Positions 12,642-24,690 are shown, numbered from the stretch's first letter. The stretch: 64,000 bases of DNA from Lycocorax pyrrhopterus obiensis (GCA_014706295.1 JACSVZ010000009.1:35958768-36022767); one strand, 5' to 3'. Numbers and translations: made by a program. The notes: generated by a model from the sequence alone, not told the origin.

Positions 12642-12989
12642 AGCCCCTCACTGGGCAACATCAGACCAAAGCATGAGCACGAGTTTCTCGGGCATCAGAG
12701 CGACACCGGGAACATCAGACGCCGAAGCGTGTGTAGGTGTATTAGCAGTCCTACCATCCATCTGTCAGAAATCTTCGATGTTCCTGCACATCACCCACTG
12801 GCAGAGCTGTCTGCCAAGCAAAAATATTATGAAATGTTCATTATATCCTCAAATCTCCCCCCCTTCCCTAGGAGGAAATGGAAAAACCTGTCTCTCCACA
12901 CACACAGGCTTCGCATTCGTTACCAAGAAACGGCGAAAGACTTTCAAATTCACCCAGAAAGAAAATCCACCAAGAAACCAGGACTGTGA
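12642..12989 (+). other. Possible exon or coding relic, CpG-retaining
   Basis: After a TGA at 12,639-12,641 one plus-strand frame stays open for 115 codons to a TGA at 12,987. It contains stretches such as SPTIHLSEIFDVPAHHPLAE and a basic run RRRS. A pyrimidine-rich tract ending TTCTGAAG lies immediately upstream, like a 3' splice site. Positions 12,685-12,780 hold about eight CpGs, unusual for this CpG-poor DNA and a possible sign of constraint. Against coding, a second plus frame (12,568-13,005) is open over the same bases, no clear 5' splice site follows, and I recognise no domain. A retrocopy, a terminal exon or chance are all possible. Confidence 0.2.
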
Positions 12990-14075
12990 ATTTAGATTTA
13001 TTTGAGCAAACTTTACTTACCAGAGGATGTGCTGACTTTTAGTTCACATATATCTCATTTTTAAGGTACGTTAAAGACAGAGTTTACAATTAACTGAACA
13101 GACAGCGTACAAAAGGCTTTTAGAACTACACCATATGGTCGAGGGAAAGGAACAATCTGGACTATCCACATTTCAATCTGCAGGCTTGTCCACCTCTATA
13201 ACACATTGTATTGCTGTAATAAAATATTAAGATAGAATTTTAGAAGTGAAAATATCTATCTTTTGCACTACCAGGGAGCAAGGCATCCTACAGTTTAGTG
13301 CATTTAATAAATATTTTAACTTTTATGATTTTGCCTTGCTGAATCAGATATAGTCAATAAAATTCCCAATTCATTTAAAACTCTAGTTCCAGAAGGATAT
13401 GGGTGGGTATTCATCTTATGCTTCAGGGAAATAAAAAATACCAGTTTACATGGGGTATACTGGCAGCAGTTAATGTAACAGATGACACATTCTTGGAAAT
13501 TAAATAAAAGCAGAAAGAAAATAGCCATTGTTGCTCAGTGAAGGACTAATCACATGGTCACAGCTGGAACCAGTGTAAATCATTCATTAATAAAATTCTG
13601 TTGTAGTAGTCACTTTTCTTCTGCTTTTCAAATGCCAATAGAAAAAAAGACCTCTTTCAATTCTTTGCAGAATGGAGACACAAGTATTTCATAGTAACTA
13701 TTAAACTTACCAAATCTTCACAGAAAAAAAAATGCCTGCAAGGAAGGCATTGTTGGCACCAAGGAAAAATATAAATACTTCTCTATTTTACATATAATCC
13801 CAGAACACAGTCCAAGCAGATACTTGCTTCACTCTGTACTGGCCCAAACTCTGATCACACAGAATCCAAATCTTGACAAAAAAAGTCATCTGAAGCCTTC
13901 ACAAGGCTCATTTTATAATGTAAAGTATATAAATGCAGCCTTGTGAGTCATATCCCTCAATGCGCACTAGAAAGCTGCACTATATGAAATGCAGACACTC
14001 CAGAGATCTTGCAATACTCAAGTATTCCATGATTACATACTCTTGGATAGAGGTATCATAGGCTCATGGCCAACT
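12990..14075. other. AT-rich non-coding sequence
   Basis: No gene recognised. A very strong minus-strand 5' splice-site word (CTG/GTAAGTAAAG) occurs at 13,020, but no upstream frame is open long enough and no good 3' splice site pairs with it, so it is probably cryptic. Confidence 0.5.
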
Positions 14076-14077
14076 CC

Positions 14078-14152
14078 ACCCAGAGCAGGAGGTTGGACCA
14101 GGTGTCCTCCAAAGAACAGTTCCAATCTGAATTACCCTATGATCCCATCTTC
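14078..14152 (+). mobile_element. CR1 LINE, short diverged 3' tail
   Basis: The order 'gagcaggaggttggaccagg', 'tgtcctccaaagaacagttc', 'caatctgaattaccctatga' matches the end of CR1 in plus sense. It is diverged and only about 75 bp long. Confidence 0.75.
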
Positions 14153-14924
14153 TTTTACACCATAGAGTTCTCTCTCGAGCTGTGACACTTATTTTCTCTT
14201 TAAAAAAAAAAAATATATATAACAACTCTTTCAAGTTCTGTGTTTCATTGCCACCAATAGCAGGGAAAAAAACCTCACAAATCTGTAAGACTTTGCAGGT
14301 AGTGAGTTATTTAATCACAAAAGTCAGATCATACCCTGCAATTACTTTGAAAGCAACCTCCTGGTACCTAAATTCTGGTATGTTCAGTGTCCTACTCACA
14401 ACACCACAGGATAAGAGGCCTGTTTTTCTAATCCTTTTGGAGAAACTACCGAGAACAGCAAACGTAGAGTACGCCATTTGATGCTTTAAACTGCCACAAT
14501 ATAAATTAAATGGGATGGATTTTCCTCCACTCCAAAAGAAAAAAAAATCAAAACCACCACATTCCTCATCATATGGTACAAACACAGCAAGAACAGAGCA
14601 TTTAAAATTGTCAAGAATTCCTTTAATTGAAAGGTTTCTTTGAATTTAAAAGCTAAAAATATATTATCTCCCTCATTCTGTGCCTACTAAGCAGTCTGAG
14701 CAAAGACTTAAAGCACCCTGGCTTGAGAGGATATTTGGGTTTTACTGCCGAGCCTGCTAAGGACTTCTCAAATCTCCCCCAAGCCAGGGACCCCCGGAAC
14801 ACGGCAGCGTAAGCCTCGTGCAGCCGGTGGGGACGCGGCGATGCAAACTCCAACACATGCTTACATTTCCACATGATCAAAGGCTCAACTGCTCTGCTCT
14901 TCAGTTTCCTGCAGTTATTCCTAC

Positions 14925-14967
14925 CTCACAGTGACGTCCTCAGCAGAGGGAGATGCTTGATGGGAAA
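14925..14967 (-). other. Candidate minus-strand microexon (43 nt)
   Basis: A long T-rich tract and ATGAACCAG on the minus strand give a strong 3' splice site. Forty-three bases later GTGAG/GTAGGA gives a fair 5' splice site. The only open frame, after two bases, reads SHQASPSAEDVTV. The splice context is among the better ones in the left half, but I cannot match the peptide to a family. Confidence 0.2.
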
Positions 14968-15533
14968 CTGGTTCATGTAATAAAAATAAAAAATAAAAAA
15001 AAGGAAGCCCCCCAGTTTTCGAGTAATTAACTTCAAGCGGGATGAAGTGACAGTTCAAAGCACTGTCGCTGCTAAGAGCATTACTTACACACAGGAGGAA
15101 ATCACTACCGAAGAAAACCTGAATATGTAAATGAAATGTAGCAATTTCGTCAAATTCGGAAACAAAGCACACCCCCCTAAATATCGTGCTAATTTCTAAT
15201 AATTGTTAACATTTGAACAATTATCTGTGTACTCTTTGTCAGAACGGGTAAAATCAGAAGGCAGGAAAGCGAATTGAGCATGTTAAGTGCTAAAGAAAAA
15301 TCTGTACCTAAAGCAACAGCAGAAAACATCAGCTCTCACACATGTACAGGCCATGATACAGACAGGCAGCTTTTATATAAAATACCATTTGCAGCTCTTC
15401 CTCTCTACAAATAATAAAAATAGTGCCTTTTTGCTGACAGAAAAATGCAGCAACACAGATCCTGATTGGCCAGGACACACAGGTTAAATTTACTTCATGT
15501 TGTTTGGTGATGTGTTTCCATTTCAATAAAATG

Positions 15534-15558
15534 ATATATATATATATATTTTTTTTTT
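15534..15558. repeat. (AT)n microsatellite followed by T-run
   Basis: About eight AT dinucleotide units lead directly into a T homopolymer. It lies just left of a CR1 fragment on the minus strand. Confidence 0.9.
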
Positions 15559-15604
15559 AATAAAAGCTGTTGAAAAGCATGTCTAACTAACTTATGACTT
15601 TTGT

Positions 15605-15770
15605 CCAGGCTGAGTCCCCCAGTCCCCTCAGCTGCTCCTCGTCAGACTTGTGCTCCGGCTCCATTCCTTTTCTCTAGACACACTCCAGCCCCTCAATGTC
15701 CTTGTCATGAGGGGCCCAAAAGTGAATGCAGTATTTGAAATGAAGGCCTCACCCGTGCCAAGTACATTAT
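15605..15770 (-). mobile_element. CR1 LINE, internal fragment lacking the 3' end
   Basis: Reverse-oriented CR1 segment upstream of the usual 3' end: 'cagctgctcctcgtcagact', 'acactccagcccctcaatgt', 'gaggggcccaaaagtgaatg', 'aggcctcacccgtgccaagt'. In CR1 sense the 3' terminal ~400 bp are absent. Homology fades at about 15,770; the right flank to about 15,925 is GC-richer and may be a decayed continuation. Confidence 0.85.
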
Positions 15771-15929
15771 TTTAATTGCTTCCATGCCTAATTGGCACTA
15801 TCTGGAAGTTCCCAGCAGCCAGGTGAGGTCACCATTCAGGCCATGGGGTTGGCAGCTGTACCTCCACCAAGCAGCACCAGACACAGGGGCCCACAGCTCT
15901 GCACTGTTCCCATGGCCAGTGACAACCAG

Positions 15930-18900
15930 GAAAGGCTAGCAGCATTAAAAAAAAAATATCAAACCTCAGAAAATATACAACTATTAATCATTTTTTCCTC
16001 ACTGAAAACCCAGTACCCAGCTCTAGGTAGACTGGTTCTTTCAAACGAAGTGTGACAGGGTAAAAAAAAAAAAAGGAAGAAAAAAAAAGGCAGTATTTAG
16101 TTCAGCTAGGAAACATATGACAGATATAAGCTAAAGTTAATGCTAAGAAAGCTAAAATTTATCTTTACTAATCCCTCTCAATGGAAACAAGAGGACAGAA
16201 TTAAAAATGACAAAGTTAAGATGAGGGAGTATATTTGAGGGAGGTAGGAAAGGGAGACACAAGGAGGCACACGAGGAAGGGCTGCTGCCACCTCACCTAG
16301 AGAACAGCAATTTATTTCCATCAGCTCTTTAGATCACTGAAACGACTTTTTCACATAGACAAGCATCAGAAGTATTAATTTCAGTGGCTATTACCTGAGT
16401 ATGCACACAATAAACAAGTTCAGGCATTTAAACTTCCAGGCTGATTTACACTTTTAGCAGTCATCTATACTGAAAGATCACAATCAAGTTAATTTCTTTA
16501 GCTGAGATCATTAAGGCATAAAAGTCCTCACTAGAGTTATATAAATGAAGATAAAGTTATTCACAGAGAAACAATAAATATTTCCCAAACATGCTGCTCC
16601 TCTGCAGCAGAAGAGAAACTACTGCAGAAAGAATGGTGCTGGGTGAGAGACAGGACAGTGAAACTGCCCCAAGAGTGAATTTCACACTGTTGGGAGCAGT
16701 TGACTAATATTTTTGACAGTAACAGAATAAAAAGGGGCTGGGCTTAATCAAATAGCTGTTTTACAACCTAAATTTTATTAAATTTGTATTATAACTTTGT
16801 AATTGTGTATTAAGATGGGGCTCATGTTAGGCAGCAAATAGCTTTTAAGTAAATGCTTTGCTTTCTTCAGCAAGACAAATCTTCAACACCAACTTTAAAT
16901 ACCAAAGCTGTCTCTCACTCAAATGCTTTCAGGTTTGTTTTTCTTTCCTCCTGTTGTACTCAAAATATGCAGACTTGGATGCCTACAACTAGCACATAAA
17001 CCTGAAATATGGCATTTAAATCCCTTCATTAAAAGCTAAGCACTCAAAGGGGCTGAAGACAGAAGCTGGAGCAAAGGCAACTACTCCCTCAACCAGGACC
17101 AGAGAGGATTTACCCCAAGAATCAAACCTCCAGAGCTTGGGGTGTCTCAAATTGAAGCCCCAATTCTTGCATTTCTAAGGTGACACATTGCTGTTCTGTT
17201 TTTCCATGAGGTTGGTGAAGTTTCTTTGAAAAACCAAAACCAAGTGGCAAGCTCACAGGCGGAGTACAGGGGGGTGCTCTCAAAACGCTCACAGCATCAC
17301 TTTTCATCTTCTAAGACACAAATTCATGTGATCTTTGAACAACTATTTATTTCACACCAAACCAGATATCTCCCTAAAGCCTACCAATACAGCCTGCAGG
17401 CATATTTCTTAAATAAAAGTACTGAATCCTTGTATACTTAAAATTTGCATAGCAAAGGGATGAATCAACTATCACAGAAATAGTAACACTGTGCAGCAAC
17501 TGCTCACCTCTTGCAGAACTAAAAATCCCCTGTTTACAGGGTTTAGGTGGGACTCTACAAAGTGCCTTTCTTCATGTTTCACAACTGTGAGGAATCATTT
17601 TCTTGCAGAATTCTGACAACTGCTGTTCAGGCTCTTCAATGCATCAGTTATGTTCATCGCATTTATACTTTGCATGTGTAAAACTCTTTACTTGTAGATT
17701 TTATTTATTCCTGCCTAAAGGTTACTGGGATTGTACACCCCATTTCAATTAAATTACATCAGTAAGGCAATTATTTTGTTGGAACATTCCAAGTAACTTT
17801 TTGTACTAATTTTTGCTGCAAAAAGATGTATTTTTTGTTATAGAGATGCTTCAGTTTTAACAAATCTAGCAAAGTATGGGATTTCCAGCAGCACCTAAAT
17901 GATCAGTAAAAGAAATATAAGGTGTTACATAGGGCTGCATTTGACAGAATTAAATCACTTTGCTGCTCTAAGTGTTCAGAAAATAAGTAGCTATATTTGA
18001 AAACAGGAAATAAAAAAAACCAAGGTGTGAATTCTGTACATTTGTTAGAGCAGAGGACGAACTTTATTTTACCTGAAGAACCAGAAACAAGTAAGTAGTG
18101 GAGGAAAGTCTGGCAGGAAAGATTCTGCTCACATGATCATTCGAGAAATATTTCAGGTTAAATTAATTTATTTTACATTAAAGGATCATAATTAAAGCTT
18201 TACAAAACTCACTAGCAGAGATTTACTGAGAAACTGTGATGGAGGCTACCAACACATGATACACTATCTCCTGTGATCTAAAAAAATTCTTATCTGCTAC
18301 AGAAGTTAAATGCCAGCTGGGTTAAAATTTTCTAAGAAAAGGCTGTTTTCCAGAAAAGCACGTGGCTGAAATGGAGCTGCTGTTAACCAAAGGCTTCTAA
18401 AAAATACACCAGGTCTGCTTCTGCCAGCCTCCCTCGAGCTGCACCTACTCACATGAGAACTCCCAGAACTGGGCTCACATGGAATAGTCTATATGTTACA
18501 TTATATATTTTGATGTATTATATAATAACCATTGCATAATAATATTCTTTGTTACCTGGTTTATGTTTATAAAAAAGTATTATATAAGATAATGAACATA
18601 CCTGTTCCAAACATGTCCCAGCTTTATATTCATTCTCCACATGAAGCCACCAGCACTGTCCCATGCAAACACTGGCACAATGTGATCTCCTAAACAGAGC
18701 CATGACAACTAATGGAATTATACCAAAATACTACAAGCTATATTTATATTGGGGATAGTCTTACCACAGTTCTTAAAGACCTGCTCTGCAGCTCAGGAAT
18801 TAGCTGTATCTCCTCAGCCCTGCTACAGTGTAATTTGTCATTTTGATATTTTGCCTCACCTGGTGAAAAACTCCTCCCACTCTCATCCTTCAGTGGAGAT

Positions 18901-19000
18901 AGCTCAGATTTAAATTGGCTTAAATATGGTTCAGGTAATATATACTCACATGATCTCTCTTTTTCCCCTAATATCTTATTTTAACTCACCAAAACCAACT
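15930..19000. other. AT-rich non-coding sequence
   Basis: No recognised gene. A-runs lie at 16,061-16,088. Two minus-strand splice-flanked open segments occur close together at 18,602-18,765, discussed under findings. A minus-strand TTCAG/GTAATA 5' splice word at 16,391 lacks a good partner. Confidence 0.5.
18602..18689 (-). other. Candidate minus-strand exon (88 nt)
   Basis: The segment runs from an upstream CTCTGTTTAG to a strong AACAG/GTATGTT 5' splice site. Two of three frames are open. One begins DHIVPVFAWDSAGG and the other RSHCASVCMGQCWW. Having two open frames weakens the case for either. A GTG/GTAAGA 5' splice site lies 75 nt upstream (18,765), which would make a very short intron. 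No family is recognised. Confidence 0.15.
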
Positions 19001-19004
19001 AGAA

Positions 19005-19049
19005 CGTCTTTAAGGTTCCTTCCAACCCAAATCATTTTGTAATTCTGTG
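19005..19049 (+). mobile_element. CR1 LINE, 3' terminal scrap
   Basis: Only the last ~45 bp of CR1 remain in plus sense: 'aaggttccttccaacccaaa' followed by 'attttgtaattctgtga', including the terminal octamer. Confidence 0.8.
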
Positions 19050-20375
19050 AAAACAATTGTAATTAATATCAATAATTATGTTACTTCCATCCATCCCCAA
19101 GTGGAAATTTATGGTTCTTTTGCTAAGCAAAAGTCAAACCTGATAACCCAAGGAGCTTTCATATGAAGATTTCACAGTAACATCTTACAGGTGAAAAAAA
19201 AATAGTTTGACTTCTTTGCCCCCAAATTCAGCTAATACAAGGTCACCCACCAGCTCACCACATCTCCATCAAACATGGAATATTTGGCACAAGGAGGCTC
19301 TGCACAGACCCGGCTTTTACCTTATTTTTTACCAGTTTTGCCGTCTTTACAGGAACATGCAATGAAACATTGAGACTCCTGAAATAACAAAATGGTTAAG
19401 CCTTAAGGAGCCTGCATGCACGTGCTTTAAAATATACATGGTAAAATTACACATCTAATTATATATATATATATATATGCACTACATATTTTTAAATGTA
19501 TTACAAATTATACATACAAAAAACTACTCCTACCCTGTTGCTATCATCATTTACATTTCATTTTTATTTAAACCAAAGTTCTTACACCTGTGGATTTAGG
19601 GAACACAGAACCAGCACCCACTGTACCAGAATGCCAGGGAAAGTCAATTCCAGTCAAATATTTCCTTTTGATTGAAGTGCAAATTGCCTGAGTTGAATGT
19701 GTATGAACTAATTAGCAAAGCAGGTATCCCCAAGCTGTGAGCAACTTCTCACTCCTCAGGCTACCCAACAGCCGATACTTCACCACTTTTAATGACCATC
19801 ATCCTACAAGCAACCAAATCCTGCTCAGCCAACGAAATCTGAACACTTTTTCAGAGATGTTCTTAACGTTCATTATTAATACTGAAGTGGAAGTTAGCAC
19901 TTACAATATTTTGAAGAACTACCCTCACTTTTGTGCTGGAATCACCAGAGGTATGATTATGGCATGCAAATCCCGTTGGATTAAATGCCCTCATCAAAAC
20001 ATCTTATAGGTACATTAAAAATTGAAAGGGCATAAAAAACTCTGGCAGCTCGGAGCTCAAGTTGGTGATCTTAGCAATTCATAAACATCGACACTTGGGC
20101 AGGTTTGCAGGGGAATACAACTAATTATTATCTTTTGCTTAAGGGCATGTACAGTGAGCTCTGCAGGTACTGCCACTGCTTTTAGCCTAATGTATTGCCT
20201 CTTCAAGTCTTTCAATATAACAACTCACTGCTGTTCTCTAAAGCATTTCCAGTGTTACCAAACTGCTTTATATTCAAAGAGAACACACTGAACCTTCTGA
20301 AAGATGTTGCTTAGGAAGAAGCAGCAGTTACAAAATGTACTTGCAAATAGTCATTTTATATTGTTCACTAAGAGA
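19050..20375. other. AT-rich non-coding sequence
   Basis: No gene recognised. It contains an AT microsatellite (19,460-19,478) and a consensus POU octamer ATGCAAAT at 19,964-19,971, which may be coincidental. Confidence 0.5.
19460..19478. repeat. (AT)n microsatellite
   Basis: About nine uninterrupted AT dinucleotides. Confidence 0.95.
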
Positions 20376-20380
20376 CAAAA

Positions 20381-20802
20381 TCATGGAATGGTTTGGGTTG
20401 AAAGGAACCATAAAGCTCATCTCATTCCACCCCTGCCATGGGCAGGGACACCTTCCACTATCTCAGGTTGCTCCAAGCCCCGTCCAACCTGACCTTGGAC
20501 ACTTCCAGGGATCCAGGGGCAGCCACAGCTTCTCTGGGCACCCTGTGCCAGGGCCTGCCCACCCTCACAGGGGGGAATTCCTTCCAATACCCCATCTCAC
20601 CCTGTCCTCTATCAGTGTGAATCCATTCCCCCTTGGTCACTCCATGCCCATGTAAATTGTCTCTCTCCATTTTGTTGGTTCCCTTAAGGTACTGGAAGTT
20701 CACAATTATATCACCCTGAAGTTTCTCTTTTCCAGGCTGAACAATCCTAATTCTCTTAGCCTTTCATTGTAGGAGATTCGCTCCATCCCTCTAATCATGT
20801 CC
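20381..20802 (-). mobile_element. CR1 LINE, ~420-bp 3' fragment
   Basis: Reverse-oriented CR1. It starts at 'aatcatggaatggtttgggt', the complement of the octamer tail, and passes through 'ccatgggcagggacaccttc', 'agccacagcttctctgggca' and 'ccaggctgaacaatcctaat' to 'ctccatccctctaatcatgt'. 5'-truncated and non-coding. Several short frames inside it are artefacts. Confidence 0.94.
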
Positions 20803-20804
20803 AC

Positions 20805-22218
20805 CTGTTACTTAGCACAGTTTGACAAAAATGTCAATGCTTTATAAAACAAGAAAAAAGTGCAAGTCAGCAATTTTTTATGTAAGCTGCTTAACTTTTC
20901 AAAATTAGTAAAACATCCACCTCAATGACTGATTAAAAACAAAATCACCTTACAATTTATCCACTTTGAGTTTATGCATTGATGGCACTAAAAAAGCAGG
21001 TATTTTGGGGCTGGAAAAAGTAGGTAAAGCATAATTATTCAAACTAGAAGATTCTTAAGTTAAATCATCTATGATAAAGAGTTCAGTGACTACCAAAATC
21101 CCAATCTTGAAATAACAGAGCAAAAATTGCCCCATAACACAACTGGGGAGAGAACACCATCCACCAGCACCACCAGTGTAGCTCTCTGAATACTCACCTC
21201 CAGGTTATTTCAACTCCAACTTTCAACCAGCTGGCATCAAGTTCTGAGGTGCACTTAGTCAAACTTTGGAGAATCTCAGCCACTCCAAAAAGATACTAAT
21301 AATCTTATTTGCAATCCTGTGAAAATGATCACTCCAGGCAATACTTTGGGTTCTTAACATTTCACCTCAATGCAAGAATATGGCCCAATAAGCCTAACTC
21401 AGTATTTTCCACCCAGAACCATAAACACCACTTTCACTTCTTCATGTAGGGATTGGTATAATTGGTAAGGAGTGGTTTCACTACTACAAATAATGAGGCA
21501 GCAAATTATAGAAAATGAAAACTTCCTGAGCAAACTAACAGCCTCTTCAGACACTATTTGTAATGGTTTGTTATTAACTATTTCCTCACTAAATGGCTTT
21601 TTAATTTAGATTCACAGATATGCCAGGCTTCTAAATAAAACATCAGTTCAAAGACTGAAGACATTTTACATGTGGTTTACAGCTAATGAATTCCCAAAGT
21701 TGAAAGAAAACATCGCAAAGAAGTTAGTTAAAAACAGTAGTGAGATTCTGTAAATAGATTCAAGTCTTCAAAAGAAAATCAGTCACTGCATGTAGCTTTA
21801 AAGCAGGTCTTTCAAGTTAGGATTAAACTAAACATTTATTTAGTGAAATGACACCAAGTAAAAACAGTACAAAAAGATGCAAGTGTAAAAACAATAATAA
21901 TCATCCCCAAACACCCTGGGTTTGGTACAAGAAGCTCTACAGGTTCCAACAGCTCTGCTTGCAAGTGTGAGTTGGGGGCTCTGCTCATTTAGGTTATGTT
22001 TCCATGACCTGACTAGATGTGCTTATTGAAAAATAGAACAATCACTTCTGTGTGATGGGGAGCAGCACCAGGTGGATGAGTGGCTCACACTTTAATTACT
22101 GGCAGTCACATGTATAAAGTAATGCACAAGGTTAAGCCAAAACTTCTTAGTACGTATTGCAGTAACACTTGATGCATTGTTATCTTTGGTGCCAAAATTA
22201 ATGCTTTCTATTTGTTCC
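20805..22218. other. AT-rich non-coding sequence
   Basis: No recognised gene. A strong minus-strand 5' splice-site word (TGGAG/GTGAGTATT) near 21,197 has a 25-codon open frame behind it but only a weak 3' splice site. Confidence 0.5.
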
Positions 22219-22222
22219 TTGA

Positions 22223-22400
22223 TCATAGAATGGTTTGAGTGGGAATGGACTTCAAAGATCATCTTGTTCCAAATCTCCTGCCATGGGCTGGGACACCTTC
22301 CACTATCCCAGGCTGCTCCAAAAGCCCCCTCCAACCTGGCCTTGAACACTCCCAGGGATGGGCAGCCACAGCTTCTCTGGGCACGCTGTTCCAGTAGGTT
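22223..22400 (-). mobile_element. CR1 LINE, 3' fragment
   Basis: Reverse-oriented copy from 'gatcatagaatggtttgagt' to 'cagcttctctgggcacgctg' and 'ttccagtag'. 5'-truncated to about 180 bp. Confidence 0.92.
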
Positions 22401-23893
22401 TTTGCAAATCACTTCAGATGGAGACATCATTTTGGGTAAAGCAGAGTTGAACACAGGTCAGTAAGAGCAGAATGTATCACACTAACACTCAGTGGCAGTT
22501 AACACACCAGGTCCTTCCAAACAGCAAGACAAAGCTCTAAGTGCAGGGAGCAGCAGCAGTATCTGAGAGAGTTTTAGCTGGCAGAGATTAAAAAAAACTC
22601 AGAAAAAAGCTTTAGCAACCAAGATAAAGATTTTCAGAAACGCAGTGATGCTGCCGCCATCTGCAAATCCCTGCCAGCGCATCCACAGTACCTGGACCGA
22701 CTCACTCTAGGTGTGTTTGCACATCTGTGAAACAACACACTTTCCCTTCTGTGTCTGCAGACCCATCCTTTGATCTGCTGCAACGTGAATATAAAACAGC
22801 AGCAATCCTTACAAAGGAATGATAATAGCTCACTGCTTTGATACCTATGGCAACATGACTAAAAACAAGCAATTCAAAGAAACAACTAATTCTGTTTAAA
22901 GTTATGAGCTTTTTCTTTTCCTGTGGTCCTTAACTTATCTGCAAAGCTCTTTCATCCAATTTTGTAAAGAAGTGTAAGTAGCCATTCTGAATTGATTATT
23001 ACAACTTCAGGATGAGTGACACTTGACTGAAAAAGGATGTCAATCTTCTTTGTTTTCATTTTCAAAGAAGGAACAGGAAAATATTCTTCTCCCTGCATGC
23101 TCTTCTACGCAAAAAAGAAAGTTACAGACTGTGGTTTTGGCCCATGGTCTTGGACTCCATCCTCCTTCCACAATGACTAATACATAGAATAACAGGTAAA
23201 ATTCTTCAGCAGTCTGGACAATGCAAGCTGAACAAAAAGTGTTATTTTACTAAAACAAAGCTGATCCTGCACACAGAATGTCTGCAGGTCCAATTCACCT
23301 GTAATCTGTAATTTTCCAATGCACAGAAGTTACCAAAATACCACATGGCTGTTCTTTACTGCAGCAATTCAATGCATTCAAGGATGCAGGCATTCACTCA
23401 TTTTTTTTTCTTTTTCTTCCTAAAATTTATGTTTGGTCCCAGCAACTCATCTTGTGCCATAAAATGTTTATGGTTTCAACTTGTATGGAAGAATCCAGCA
23501 GCCTTCAGAGATCGAAGGGTCATTCTCACTGTCAAAACTGGAAGCTTCACAATGATAACTTCATTTTCATCACAGCTTCACAGAAGATATAGAAATACAC
23601 AACTCTTTCAGCTGCCAATAGCCTTACAGACTAAAAACATGCAACCCCAGCCAGTAAGTTTTTGCTGACCACAGAACACACAATTAGGTTTTGTCAAATG
23701 CTTTCAGAACCGTACAGTCACTTATGAATTTTTAAGACTGTAAATAAATTGCCAAAAAGCTACATGACAAAACACAGCTTGTCTGCATAAAAAGTTTAAA
23801 AAAAACCAACCCACCTTTATCTTCTTTCAGTACAGCAGATGAAAGCATATTTTAAGTCATTATTTCCTCTTTAGGCTTCCCCCTCTAGATGCA

Positions 23894-23903
23894 GGGGGGG
23901 GGG
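23894..23903. repeat. G10 homopolymer
   Basis: Ten consecutive G on the plus strand, in otherwise AT-rich DNA. Confidence 0.95.
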
Positions 23904-23921
23904 TTTAGTTTCGATTCTAAC

Positions 23922-24036
23922 CTGAGATGAACCAGCCGGCCTAGAAAGCTCATTCAGTGCTTCAAAACTATCACACTCTAAAATCCTGGGTTTGTTCCAC
24001 AACTTTGATGCTCCAGGTGAGCCAAGATCAAGAGTT
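23922..24036 (-). other. Candidate minus-strand exon (115 nt)
   Basis: A moderate 3' splice site (CAGTCTGTGCAG) precedes 115 nt that end at a fair 5' splice site (TCTCAG/GTTAGA). One frame is open over all 38 codons and contains LWNKPRILECDSFEALNELS. Its composition, acidic and serine/proline-containing with few repeats, is protein-like. I cannot assign a family. It does not join in frame with the segment at 24,691-24,726 unless another exon lies between. Chance is not excluded. Confidence 0.22.
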
Positions 24037-24690
24037 CTGCACAGACTGTAACTCAGTGAGAATATTGCTTCCTACAGATCCACACTCCTATTCTGCTACA
24101 GGGTCTCTAAGCCAGTGAAAGTTAAATAACCATAAAGTGAAGGGATGTATATAAATAAAAATACACATTTTTATATAAAGTACATATTTAGAAGACTTTG
24201 AGCCCATCCTAACCAACATTTTTTAATTGTTTGTAAGTGTGCCCATAAGACATGCTTAGAATTGCTCTGCTATATGAACATATTCAAGAAAAAATAAAAA
24301 ACAACCCCCCCCAAACAATTAAAGATACAAGACAGAAAATTGGCATTTTAAGATTTAGCTCTGCAAGAGGTATTCTGACTACACCAGGGTCCTACCAAGC
24401 ACGTTGGCCCAGCTGAAGTGGCAGGTTCCAGCTAGCATCCACCCAGCTGTTGTTTCCTAGCAAACATCTGAGTAACTACCCCTGCATTGTCTCATTAACA
24501 AAAACAAGAATTAAGACAGTGTCACCAAATATGCTGAAACAGTGAGTTAATGAGATTACACACTGGAAATCACCTAAAAATAATTATTAGCTGTTTACCA
24601 GAATCCAGTGAAATTTCCAGTAGATAATATTCAAATTTGTCAGGAAAAAAAAACCTATCAGCCTATGTATAAACAGATATGAGTACATAC

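Larger units (their letters stand above)
14155..15600. other. Non-coding sequence with candidate exons
   Basis: Mostly AT-rich, without a recognised gene. It contains a CpG-retaining patch at 14,794-14,840, a splice-flanked 43-nt segment at 14,925-14,967 and an AT microsatellite at 15,534-15,549, listed or discussed separately. Confidence 0.5.

Noticed and set aside
13006..13040. Very strong minus-strand 5' splice word (GTAAGTAAAG)
   Set aside because: No open frame or 3' splice site pairs with it, so it is probably a cryptic site.
18000..18080. TTCAG/GTAAAA word readable as either a 5' or 3' splice site on the minus strand
   Set aside because: It pairs with no convincing partner, and the following open stretch is rich in Phe/Leu/Tyr as expected from T-rich DNA.
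20304..20703. Open frames of 60-106 codons
   Set aside because: These lie wholly or mostly within a reverse-oriented CR1 copy.
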